Shown here: piece by piece, positions 1 through 5,235 of the stretch | How the letters are laid out: every line of letters begins with the position of its first letter | Position numbering within the stretch: position 1 is the stretch's first letter | From: Chlamydia trachomatis | GTDB taxonomy: Bacteria > Chlamydiota > Chlamydiia > Chlamydiales > JAAKFR01 | Direction of reading: 5' to 3' | Length of the DNA: 9,270 bases | NCBI GenBank assembly: GCA_945861315.1 | Contig: CAMAUB010000045.1 | Span: 1-9,270, forward strand | Made by a program: the position numbers and the translations under genes | The notes under the pieces: model-generated | The model's database searches: none | What the model was told of the DNA's origin: nothing | Seen by the model: only the letters and a program-made list of their open reading frames with translations

Positions 1-700
1 CTCGTTTGATCAGATCAGATTCTTCAAACAGAAGCGTTGGTTTAGTAGATTTATCAAATTTTTGCATCACTTCAACCCAAGTTTGATGCAGCTCATTTGC
101 CTCTTCAATCAAACTATCAGTTGAAGCGTGCACACTTGCTGTACGGCAAATGAGTCCCATATCTTGTGGCATCTCAAATGCCTGAATCAACTTCTTTAAC
201 CTCTCACGCGCACTGCGATCTTCAATCTTGCGTGAAACTCCACGGTGAGGAGAGTTTGGCAACATCACAAGGTAGCGCCCTGCAATTGAAATATTTGAAG
301 TTAAACGAGCACCTTTTGTTCCAATTGGTTCTTTTACCACTTGTACCAAAACATTCTGATCGCTTTTTAAGGCTTCCTCAATGTTGATGTTCCTTGATCT
401 ACGCGTGTCAACCTCAGAGATGTCGTAGTCGAGATCAAAATCCATATCAAACATTTGCTCAAACTTCTTGGTGTTTTCCAAGATATCAGACATATGGATG
501 AAGCCATTTTCAGATTCACCGATATCAATAAATGCTGATTGAATATTGTGGAGGATGTTTGTGACCTTCCCCCGATAGATATTGCCAGTTAACTGGCGTG
601 CTTTTTTTCGCTCAACAACAAGATCGACAAGCTGCCCATTTCTTAGATGAGCATACCTTGTTTCTTTAGATTCGATGTTAAGGAGGATATCGTTGTCCAT
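1..700 (-). CDS. rng: Ribonuclease E/G family endoribonuclease, N-terminal part (partial)
   Basis: This is an RNase E/G-type single-strand endoribonuclease for mRNA decay and rRNA processing in the cytoplasm. The first 233 codons are present; the 3' end lies beyond the left edge (complete family members have about 500 residues). The protein opens MDNDILLNIE. Residues 38-75 hold the S1 RNA-binding fold core (GNIYRGKVTNIL, then SAFIDIGESENGFIHMSDI). The segment KEPIGTKGARLTSNI at 123-137 and RYLVMLP at 142-148 are family hallmarks seen in both RNase G and the RNase E catalytic half. The catalytic metal-binding aspartates and the zinc-link cysteines would lie outside the window. ATG at 700 is chosen because the protein aligns from its first residues with the family; only a weak purine-rich stretch precedes it. 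It is divergent from yceD and has a long structured leader. RNase G versus a short RNase E cannot be settled from this part. Confidence 0.93.
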   Translation of the reverse strand, partial: MDNDILLNIESKETRYAHLRNGQLVDLVVERKKARQLTGNIYRGKVTNILHNIQSAFIDIGESENGFIHMSDILENTKKFEQMFDMDFDLDYDISEVDTRRSRNINIEEALKSDQNVLVQVVKEPIGTKGARLTSNISIAGRYLVMLPNSPHRGVSRKIEDRSARERLKKLIQAFEMPQDMGLICRTASVHASTDSLIEEANELHQTWVEVMQKFDKSTKPTLLFEESDLIKR

Positions 701-722
701 CTGGTAGCCTTTTCGGTATAGA

Positions 723-827
723 GGGACAGATGCGAAGAGAATAGTCTTTCAAAAATCATCTTTCTTAAAAAATTTATTAGCCTATACACAGGAAGCGGAA
801 GAAGTGTATAGGGAATTGCACTGTCCC
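723..827 (-). promoter_or_regulatory. Nested stem-loop in the rng mRNA leader
   Basis: Two perfectly complementary pairs are nested. The outer stem joins 816-827 with 723-735: GGGACAG pairs with CTGTCCC, then one bulged base, then five further pairs of which one is G-U. The inner stem joins CCTATACAC (781-789) with GTGTATAGG (804-812) around a 14-base loop. In the rng transcript the fold would end 22 bases before the start codon. By analogy with E. coli rne, whose leader hairpins are sensed by RNase E itself, it may serve feedback control. That role is inference; the complementarity is visible. Confidence 0.55.
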
Positions 828-851
828 AGTTTGATATTCTTTTTTGGACAT

Positions 852-880
852 ACTATAGCCTATTTCACCTATCTTTTCTA
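852..880 (-). promoter_or_regulatory. Candidate sigma70-like promoter of rng
   Basis: Read on the minus strand there is TAGAAA (875-880, 4 of 6 to TTGACA), a 17-base spacer, and TATAGT (852-857, 5 of 6 to TATAAT). Initiation would fall near 845 and give a leader of about 145 nucleotides that contains the nested hairpin. Chlamydial promoters are often degenerate, so this is a candidate only. Confidence 0.45.
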
Positions 881-1038
881 CCTAATTTTCGAAATATATC
901 TGATTATTTTAGCCGTTAAGCCTTTCGGGTGGCATCATTTTGAATTTCACCAACCTACATAGAGACCTTAGCTTTATTAGGTGAGTGAATCAGAGTTATA
1001 CCCAAACAACTTGAATAAAAAGGATTTCTAAGCTACTC

Positions 1039-1052
1039 TTGTCTTCCGACAA
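1039..1052 (+). promoter_or_regulatory. Small hairpin abutting the yceD start codon
   Basis: TTGTC (1039-1043) and GACAA (1048-1052) are perfect complements around a four-base TTCC loop, and the ATG of yceD follows directly at 1053. No Shine-Dalgarno sequence is visible here. The hairpin sits where one would be expected, so it may limit initiation, or the mRNA may be nearly leaderless. A five-pair stem can arise by chance. Confidence 0.3.
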
Positions 1053-1472
1053 ATGAGAGACGATCGCTTTAAAATTTATATCCATCGCCTTAGGGAGGGA
1101 GAAATTGAGACAATTTCTGAATCCTTCGAGCCCACCTTTATGGAAGTTGAGGAGCAGGAGCTAAACTTTTGCTCTCCTATAGAGGTAAAAGGTGAAGCCT
1201 TTGTTTCAAGTGAAAATTTTGTTTTACGTCTTTGTGTTCGGACGAAGGCAACTATAGCGTGTGCCATTTGTAATGAAGGAGTGGATGTTCCTCTAGAGGT
1301 CCCCTCTATTGTGCACACGCAGAAGATAAACGAACTAAAATCAGGTGTTTTCCAAATGGAAGATTTCCTAAGAGAAGCTATATTATTAGGGTTACCCTCT
1401 AGGGCAGAGTGCAATGTTGGAAGCTGTCCGCAGAGAGAAGAAATTAAAAAATATTTTTCAAAGGAGAAATAA
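1053..1472 (+). CDS. yceD: YceD / DUF177 family protein
   Basis: A 139-residue DUF177 (YceD) protein. The family is almost always encoded directly before rpmF and has been linked to 23S rRNA accumulation in E. coli and plants; the chemistry is not established. Two cysteine pairs are visible, C70-x2-C73 (CAIC) and C120-x4-C125 (CNVGSC), at the positions where the family usually has paired cysteines, suggesting metal binding. Sequence similarity is weak, so the call rests mainly on cysteine pattern, size and the position before rpmF. The start is ATG at 1053: an in-frame TAA lies eight codons upstream and no other start codon lies between. No ribosome binding site is seen. It is the first gene of yceD-rpmF-plsX, ending two bases before rpmF. 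Chlamydia has a hypothetical protein at this place. Confidence 0.8.
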   Translation: MRDDRFKIYIHRLREGEIETISESFEPTFMEVEEQELNFCSPIEVKGEAFVSSENFVLRLCVRTKATIACAICNEGVDVPLEVPSIVHTQKINELKSGVFQMEDFLREAILLGLPSRAECNVGSCPQREEIKKYFSKEK

Positions 1473-1474
1473 TC

Positions 1475-1669
1475 ATGGCAGTGCCGCGCAATCGCACCTC
1501 GCATGCGAAGAAAAATTCACGTCGATCACATCACGCGAAAAAACCAAAAAACCTCGTTCCTTGTGCAAGCTGTGGAACGCCTCGTCTTTCTCACCGTATC
1601 TGTCCCTCTTGCGGTCAGTACAATGGAAAGATTGTCTTCAAGCAAGAAGAGGGTGCAGGGCAAGGATAA
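1475..1669 (+). CDS. rpmF: 50S ribosomal protein L32
   Basis: Bacterial ribosomal protein bL32, a small basic protein of the large subunit near the peptide exit side. The 64 residues are typical in length. The N-terminus MAVPRNRTSHAKKNSRRSHH is the canonical L32 opening, followed by a zinc-ribbon with C30-x2-C33 (CASC) and C43-x2-C46 (CPSC), so this is the zinc-binding four-cysteine form. The start is well supported: AAGGAG at 1461-1466 lies eight bases before the ATG. The gene lies between yceD (two bases upstream) and plsX, whose ATG follows the stop codon directly, matching the widespread yceD-rpmF-plsX arrangement that couples ribosome and membrane lipid synthesis. Confidence 0.98.
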   Translation: MAVPRNRTSHAKKNSRRSHHAKKPKNLVPCASCGTPRLSHRICPSCGQYNGKIVFKQEEGAGQG

Positions 1670-2593
1670 ATGCGTATTGCAATTGATCTGATGGGGGGGG
1701 ATCAACCTCCTGCTCATATCTATGAAGCAGCCGCAGAACTTCCCTACGAATTCACCTACATCGCCGATGAGCAAACGGCAAGTACCCTTACAGGGAATTT
1801 TGTCATTGCTGAAGAGACCATAGAAATGGGGGAATCCCCCTTGTTTGCACTTCGACGCAAAAAAAAATCTTCTATGGCAGTTGGGATGCAATTGCTCAAA
1901 GAGAAAAAAGTTGATGCGTTAGTTTCAACTGGAAACACAGGAGCGCTTGTTGCAACTGCTATGTTCCACCTCACCATGCTTCCAGGCATGGAAAGGCCGG
2001 CACTGCTTGTCATCATGCCCAATGGGCACAAGGGGACTGTTGTCTTGGATGTTGGAGCTAACATCAAGCCCAAACCAAGCCATCTCATTTCCTATGCAAA
2101 AATGGGGGCCACCTACCGCAAGCTGATTCATGGTATTGAAAATCCCAAAGTGGGCTTGCTCAATATTGGTGTTGAAGAGAGAAAAGGAACCAAAGAAGTT
2201 CAAGAGACGTATCAACTACTTCGAGAAGCTTTTGGAAATAATTTTCTTGGCAACATTGAAGGGCGTGAAGTCTTTGATGGACACATTGACGTCATGGTAA
2301 CAGATGGCTTTACTGGTAATGTCTTTCTTAAAACGTGTGAAGGAGTCTCCTCTTTCTTCATTGAGTATATTCATGCCAATTTCAAAACAGATGGAGCATC
2401 TGAAGTTGTCTCTCATTTCTATAATCGCTTTAACTATGACAAAAATCCTGGAGCACTTCTTTGCGGTGTTGATGGGATCGTTGTGAAATGTCATGGTCAC
2501 TCTAATAAAACTGCGCTGATCAATGGCATTTGCGGTGCAGCAGCGCTCGTAGAGAACCGCATCATCGAGAAATTTCGCCAAGAAATAGCATAG
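1670..2593 (+). CDS. plsX: Phosphate acyltransferase PlsX
   Basis: PlsX converts acyl-ACP and phosphate to acyl-phosphate, the acyl donor for the first step of glycerophospholipid synthesis; it is a peripheral membrane enzyme. The 307 residues show the family landmarks: MRIAIDLMGGD at 1-11, ESPLFALRRKKKSS at 55-68, VSTGNTGALVA at 85-95, LDVGANIKPKP at 126-136, GLLNIGVEERKGTKEV at 162-177, GNIEGREVF at 194-202, DVMVTDGFTGNVFLK at 207-221 and a C-terminal GVDGIVVKCHGHS. Members usually run 320-350 residues; the shortfall lies in the N-terminal part between the MGGD motif and ESP, so this is a compact but apparently intact version. The ATG directly follows the rpmF stop codon, with a weak AAGG just upstream, so translation is probably coupled. 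Runs of eight G (1693-1700, in the MGGD codons) and nine A (1859-1867) lie in the coding sequence. Confidence 0.97.
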   Translation: MRIAIDLMGGDQPPAHIYEAAAELPYEFTYIADEQTASTLTGNFVIAEETIEMGESPLFALRRKKKSSMAVGMQLLKEKKVDALVSTGNTGALVATAMFHLTMLPGMERPALLVIMPNGHKGTVVLDVGANIKPKPSHLISYAKMGATYRKLIHGIENPKVGLLNIGVEERKGTKEVQETYQLLREAFGNNFLGNIEGREVFDGHIDVMVTDGFTGNVFLKTCEGVSSFFIEYIHANFKTDGASEVVSHFYNRFNYDKNPGALLCGVDGIVVKCHGHSNKTALINGICGAAALVENRIIEKFRQEIA

Positions 2594-2642
2594 TTTATTT
2601 CACACTAGACCTCTTGTAATCAGACAGATAGATTATTTTAAA

Positions 2643-2669
2643 AATATTTCTTTGCAAAAGAGAAATATT
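2643..2669. repeat. AT-rich 9-base inverted repeat downstream of plsX
   Basis: AATATTTCT (2643-2651) and AGAAATATT (2661-2669) are exact complements around a nine-base spacer. It could be an mRNA 3'-end stem of the plsX operon or an operator near the candidate F-box promoter, whose -35 box (2652-2657) lies in its loop. No U-tract follows, so it is not a classical terminator. Confidence 0.5.
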
Positions 2670-2679
2670 ATGATTTAAT
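2652..2679 (+). promoter_or_regulatory. Candidate promoter of the F-box gene
   Basis: TTGCAA (2652-2657, 4 of 6 to TTGACA), a 16-base spacer, and TTTAAT (2674-2679, 5 of 6 to TATAAT). Initiation near 2686 would place both the TAAGCGCTTA palindrome and the terminator-like hairpin inside the F-box leader. The region is AT-rich, so such matches are easy to find. Confidence 0.3.
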
Positions 2680-2692
2680 TAAGATTCGACAA

Positions 2693-2702
2693 TAAGCGCT
2701 TA
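2693..2702. repeat. 10-base perfect palindrome TAAGCGCTTA
   Basis: A perfect ten-base palindrome lies between the AT-rich inverted repeat and the terminator-like hairpin, 65 bases before the F-box start codon. Its GC-containing centre stands out from the AT-rich surroundings. It could be a binding site for a dimeric regulator; nothing else supports that. Confidence 0.35.
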
Positions 2703-2708
2703 CTTTTT

Positions 2709-2746
2709 AACCTCAGTTCTAGGATAAACCCAAAACTGAGGTTTTT
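2709..2746 (+). terminator. Terminator-like hairpin between plsX and the F-box gene
   Basis: AACCTCAGTT (2709-2718) and AACTGAGGTT (2734-2743) are exact complements around a 15-base loop, and the T-run at 2742-2746 overlaps and follows the 3' arm. This is a Rho-independent type signal for the yceD-rpmF-plsX operon. It ends only 21 bases before the F-box ATG. Either the F-box gene has a promoter upstream of it and the hairpin acts as an attenuator, or the gene depends on read-through. Confidence 0.65.
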
Positions 2747-2767
2747 AAGAAACCTTGGGAGGTTAAG

Positions 2768-3856
2768 ATGACTTTAGCTCAGCAATGCGACTTGCTTTTT
2801 TACTCAGATGAACTGCTTCTCAATATTTTTGGAAGGCTTGATGCTCTTGCTCTTTTTCGCGTTGGAGGAACATGTCGTCGCTTTAGATATTTGTGTATGG
2901 ATAAATACTTTTGGATGCGTGTGTGTGAAGAAAGGGAGCTTCCCCCCTTTGTGTCAAAAACACGAAATTTTGTGTTGGGCTATCTTTGCGGTCGTGTTTT
3001 TGCAGTTCTCGAATCTTTGAAGATTGTAAAAAATCAGCAAGCGGTTTTTCCATCTCCTGTACGTTCTGATTTTTCGGCTACGCGAGATTGTGGATGCTTG
3101 TGGAAGTACGCTAAAATCAATGGACGCGATTTCAAAGTTGCCTATCATGCCCAAGGGGAGGATTTTGTAGCCTTCACGGATCATGGACATATGCAAGATA
3201 TTATGGTCTTGAAAAAGCATGAATTAAAGCAGATACAGCTTTCTACATCTGGCTATTTATCAGGACTTACGATTACTTATGGAATGATTGTAGCTCTTAC
3301 CTCTGAACCATATACTCTATGTATAATCAACCCCACTACACTTGAGGGACAAGCTTTTCCTGGCAAATTAGTTGATTATAAAGGGGGTAGGATATTATTT
3401 GATCAAGATAATATGGGTTTATTAACTCTTCTAAATTTAGAAAGTAAACAGAGTATGCAAGTTTCAATTAAAAAATCTATTTGTGGCCTAGCTAAACTAA
3501 TTCCAGGAGAAGACTCTCTTATTTTTTGTACGTTAGGGCATCTCTCAAAGCTACAGATAAGCAAAAGAAAACGTACTCATCTTATGAAGCTTCCTAAAAG
3601 AAGTAAGGTCAAAGGACTTTCAATTGGACCTGATGGGCGTTATGCAGCCATTTTACTGCAAATATTGCCGGAGGAGAGAGACTATTTCCCTCCTGACCAT
3701 GTAATGATGATTTTAAGTTTAAGAGAGAGGAGGGTGAAGTTTGGTGTCCACTTAACTTCTTCAAATCTTAGTTACTCAGCCATTTTTTTTAATGGGGAGT
3801 CAGTGATTATTTATGGATCACGTAGTCAGATGCACTACAAATTTACTCTCAATTAA
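2768..3856 (+). CDS. F-box protein with beta-propeller-like C-terminal region, candidate secreted effector
   Basis: A 362-residue protein with a eukaryote-type F-box at about residues 10-54: DELLLNIFGRLDALALFRVGGTCRRFRYL, then W49 and a nearby cysteine. This fits the F-box pattern L-x-E-l-l-x-x-I-x-x-x-L-x-x-x-d-L-x-x-x-x-x-v-c-r-x-f-x-x-x-x-x-x-x-x-x-W, although the usual Leu-Pro before the glutamate is missing. F-boxes bind Skp1 and recruit proteins to the SCF ubiquitin ligase. Residues about 120-362 are a series of short beta-strand blocks of WD-like character (for example LSIGPDGRYAAILLQ at 284-298, then VMMILSL, then SAIFFNGESVIIYG), resembling a degenerate beta-propeller as in FBXW proteins. 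No classical signal peptide or membrane helix is seen; bacteria lack SCF, so host delivery, probably by type III secretion, is inferred. ATG at 2768 follows GGGAGG (2757-2762) by five bases. Codons about 200-240 are markedly AT-rich. The 3' end overlaps ychJ by eight bases, tail to tail. Confidence 0.82.
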   Translation: MTLAQQCDLLFYSDELLLNIFGRLDALALFRVGGTCRRFRYLCMDKYFWMRVCEERELPPFVSKTRNFVLGYLCGRVFAVLESLKIVKNQQAVFPSPVRSDFSATRDCGCLWKYAKINGRDFKVAYHAQGEDFVAFTDHGHMQDIMVLKKHELKQIQLSTSGYLSGLTITYGMIVALTSEPYTLCIINPTTLEGQAFPGKLVDYKGGRILFDQDNMGLLTLLNLESKQSMQVSIKKSICGLAKLIPGEDSLIFCTLGHLSKLQISKRKRTHLMKLPKRSKVKGLSIGPDGRYAAILLQILPEERDYFPPDHVMMILSLRERRVKFGVHLTSSNLSYSAIFFNGESVIIYGSRSQMHYKFTLN

Positions 3857-4235
3857 GTCTTTTGATGTAAGTCCAGCGCTCATTGATTTTTTTGAAGAGG
3901 CTTTTTTCGATAAAGGAAGTATCGTGTCCATTTTGCTCTAAGATCGCTTTAAAGGTGACACTATCGTCTGTGGTTTCAAGAATCTCAAGGCCATTAAAAG
4001 ATGTTTCGAGGCAGAAGCGCTCAATACCTTTGCGTGATCCTTCACCTTGAGGCCCTGTTTGAAGAATGTAATCAATATTATCAAGTGCATAGGCGCTGTA
4101 GCGTGAGCGCATAAGAGCGAGGGGTGTAGGTGCGGCCTTGCCATTGTGATAGGGTTCACAGCAATCAGCGTACGATTTTCCACTATGACATGGACATAAT
4201 GATGTTGGCGGCTTTTTCACTAGAATCTCCTTCAT
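3849..4235 (-). CDS. ychJ: YchJ family (UPF0225) protein with one SEC-C-like motif
   Basis: A YchJ-like protein of unknown function. Residues 14-26 form a SEC-C-type metal-binding motif, CPCHSGKSYADCC (C14, C16, C25, C26), followed by PTPLALMRSRYSAYAL at 36-51, the signature of YchJ, and a C-terminal alpha+beta region of the NTF2-like kind ending in WTYIKRLN. E. coli YchJ has about 150 residues and a second SEC-C at its C-terminus; that second motif is absent here. Two starts are possible. ATG at 4235 has no good ribosome site. GTG at 4220 sits six bases after a perfect AAGGAG (4227-4232) and gives 123 residues, with the N-terminus closer to the family; I consider GTG at least as likely. Either way the gene starts inside lpxB (53 or 38 bases of overlap), is last in the leftward operon, and overlaps the F-box gene tail to tail. 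Confidence 0.88.
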   Translation of the reverse strand: MKEILVKKPPTSLCPCHSGKSYADCCEPYHNGKAAPTPLALMRSRYSAYALDNIDYILQTGPQGEGSRKGIERFCLETSFNGLEILETTDDSVTFKAILEQNGHDTSFIEKSLFKKINERWTYIKRLN

Positions 4236-5235
4236 TTAGCAGGGTCATAAGACGAGCACATTCATTTTTGCAGATTTGAGGGTTTGCAATTAGGCGTACA
4301 AGTGCGCATGTGATCTCTCTTGGATCAATGGTTTTATGGATGAATTCGGGAAAGATTTCGCGCTCACAGACAAGGTTTGGAAGGGTGTAGTAGGGGAGGT
4401 GAACACGGAAAAGATAACGGGTGAGTAGGTAGTTGAAGGGAGAAAGTTTATAGGTAACAATTGTGGGTGTGTGGCAAAGACCAAGTTCAAGAACAATGGT
4501 GCCCGATGTGGCAATGGCTGCTTTAGCTTGGTGCATCAGATCATAGCGCTTATCTGCTGGAATGAGTGGAGCATTTGTGTGACATCTGATAAGAGGCTCA
4601 AGTTCTGGACGGGCAACAGAAATAGCAATGGGATGTCCTTTTGCTGCTTCAAGCTGTAGGGGGAGGTTGTCGGAAATTTCATGGGAGCGAGAGCCTGGAA
4701 AAAGAGCAATAACATCTTCTGGCAAATTAAGAGGGGAGTGTTTGTGTAAACTCACTGTATGGACAAGTGGATGACCAATGTAGGTAACGGGGAGGCTTGT
4801 TTTTTCATAGTAGCTCGCTTCAAAAGGGAGGATGGTAAACAGATGGTCGATGGTGTTCGCTAGAGTGTGAATACGATTTTTACGCCACGCCCAAACAGAG
4901 GGGGAGACAAGATGGATGAGCTTGCCTTTATACCCTTTTTTACGAAGACGTTTGGCTATGAACATACTAAAGTCGGGGTTATCGATTGTGATCACAGCTT
5001 TGGGATTGCGCTTGAGGATTGCTTTTTGAAGGCGAGCCATTTGCGCAAGAATTTTGGGCAGAGCAAAAGCAACAGCGGCAAAACCCATGACATGCAAAGG
5101 GGATTCGATGATTTCACATCCCGTTTTTTCCATCTCAGTACTGCCCATGCCAAAGCAGGGAGCATCTAATTTTGTAAGCAAAGAGGCTGCAAGTTGATCC
5201 CCACTTTGTTCTCCTGAAAGTAGACAGTAGCTCAT
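4183..5235 (-). CDS. lpxB: Lipid-A-disaccharide synthase LpxB
   Basis: LpxB (glycosyltransferase family GT19) joins UDP-2,3-diacylglucosamine and lipid X to the tetraacyl disaccharide of lipid A at the cytoplasmic face of the inner membrane. In its 350 residues one sees SGEQSGD at 7-13, MGF at 50-52, IDNPDFSM at 84-91, HLVSPSVWAWRKNRI at 108-122, FIGH-like YIGHP at 152-156, LFPGSRSHEI at 178-187, SGTIVLELGL at 244-253, YKLSPFNYLL at 262-271 and LPNLVCEREIFPEFI at 285-299, all aligned with E. coli LpxB (382 residues). It is a stand-alone form. From memory, the Chlamydiaceae protein is much longer, with an extra N-terminal membrane part, which is not present here. The start ATG shares the ATGA overlap with the glycosyltransferase gene upstream, with GGGG a few bases before, so coupling is likely. 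Its 3' end overlaps ychJ. Confidence 0.96.
   Translation of the reverse strand: MSYCLLSGEQSGDQLAASLLTKLDAPCFGMGSTEMEKTGCEIIESPLHVMGFAAVAFALPKILAQMARLQKAILKRNPKAVITIDNPDFSMFIAKRLRKKGYKGKLIHLVSPSVWAWRKNRIHTLANTIDHLFTILPFEASYYEKTSLPVTYIGHPLVHTVSLHKHSPLNLPEDVIALFPGSRSHEISDNLPLQLEAAKGHPIAISVARPELEPLIRCHTNAPLIPADKRYDLMHQAKAAIATSGTIVLELGLCHTPTIVTYKLSPFNYLLTRYLFRVHLPYYTLPNLVCEREIFPEFIHKTIDPREITCALVRLIANPQICKNECARLMTLLNEGDSSEKAANIIMSMS
4227..4232 (-). promoter_or_regulatory. Shine-Dalgarno AAGGAG inside the lpxB 3' end, favouring a GTG start for ychJ
   Basis: On the minus strand AAGGAG precedes GTG (4218-4220) by six bases. It lies downstream of the ATG at 4235, so it can only serve the shorter reading of ychJ. 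It is embedded in the last codons of lpxB. Confidence 0.55.

Larger units (their letters stand above)
701..1052. other. Divergent intergenic region between rng and yceD
   Basis: These 352 bases hold no convincing gene. The left half is the likely untranslated leader of rng, with a nested inverted-repeat structure at 723-827 and a candidate promoter at 852-880. The right half must carry the start signals of the yceD-rpmF-plsX operon, but no strong promoter could be picked there. The octamer TAGCCTAT occurs twice, at 778-785 and 856-863: once on an arm of the leader hairpin and once overlapping the candidate -10 box. Confidence 0.6.

Noticed and set aside
997..1039. Promoter for yceD (TATACC near 997, or TTGAAT 1011-1016 with TACTCT 1034-1039)
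   Set aside because: Each box matches the consensus at only about half its positions and no combination stands out.
1076..1504. Open frame of 142 codons on the minus strand
   Set aside because: It is antisense to yceD and rpmF start, has serine/lysine-rich low-information content and no family resemblance; the plus-strand genes explain the region.
2216..2581. Open frame of 121 codons on the minus strand
   Set aside because: It lies wholly antisense to the conserved C-terminal half of plsX and shows no recognisable motif.
3780..3795. Inverted repeat CCATT / AATGG around a T-run as a terminator for ychJ or the F-box gene
   Set aside because: It is only five pairs, inside the F-box coding sequence, and no T-run follows on either strand; the T-run is the loop.
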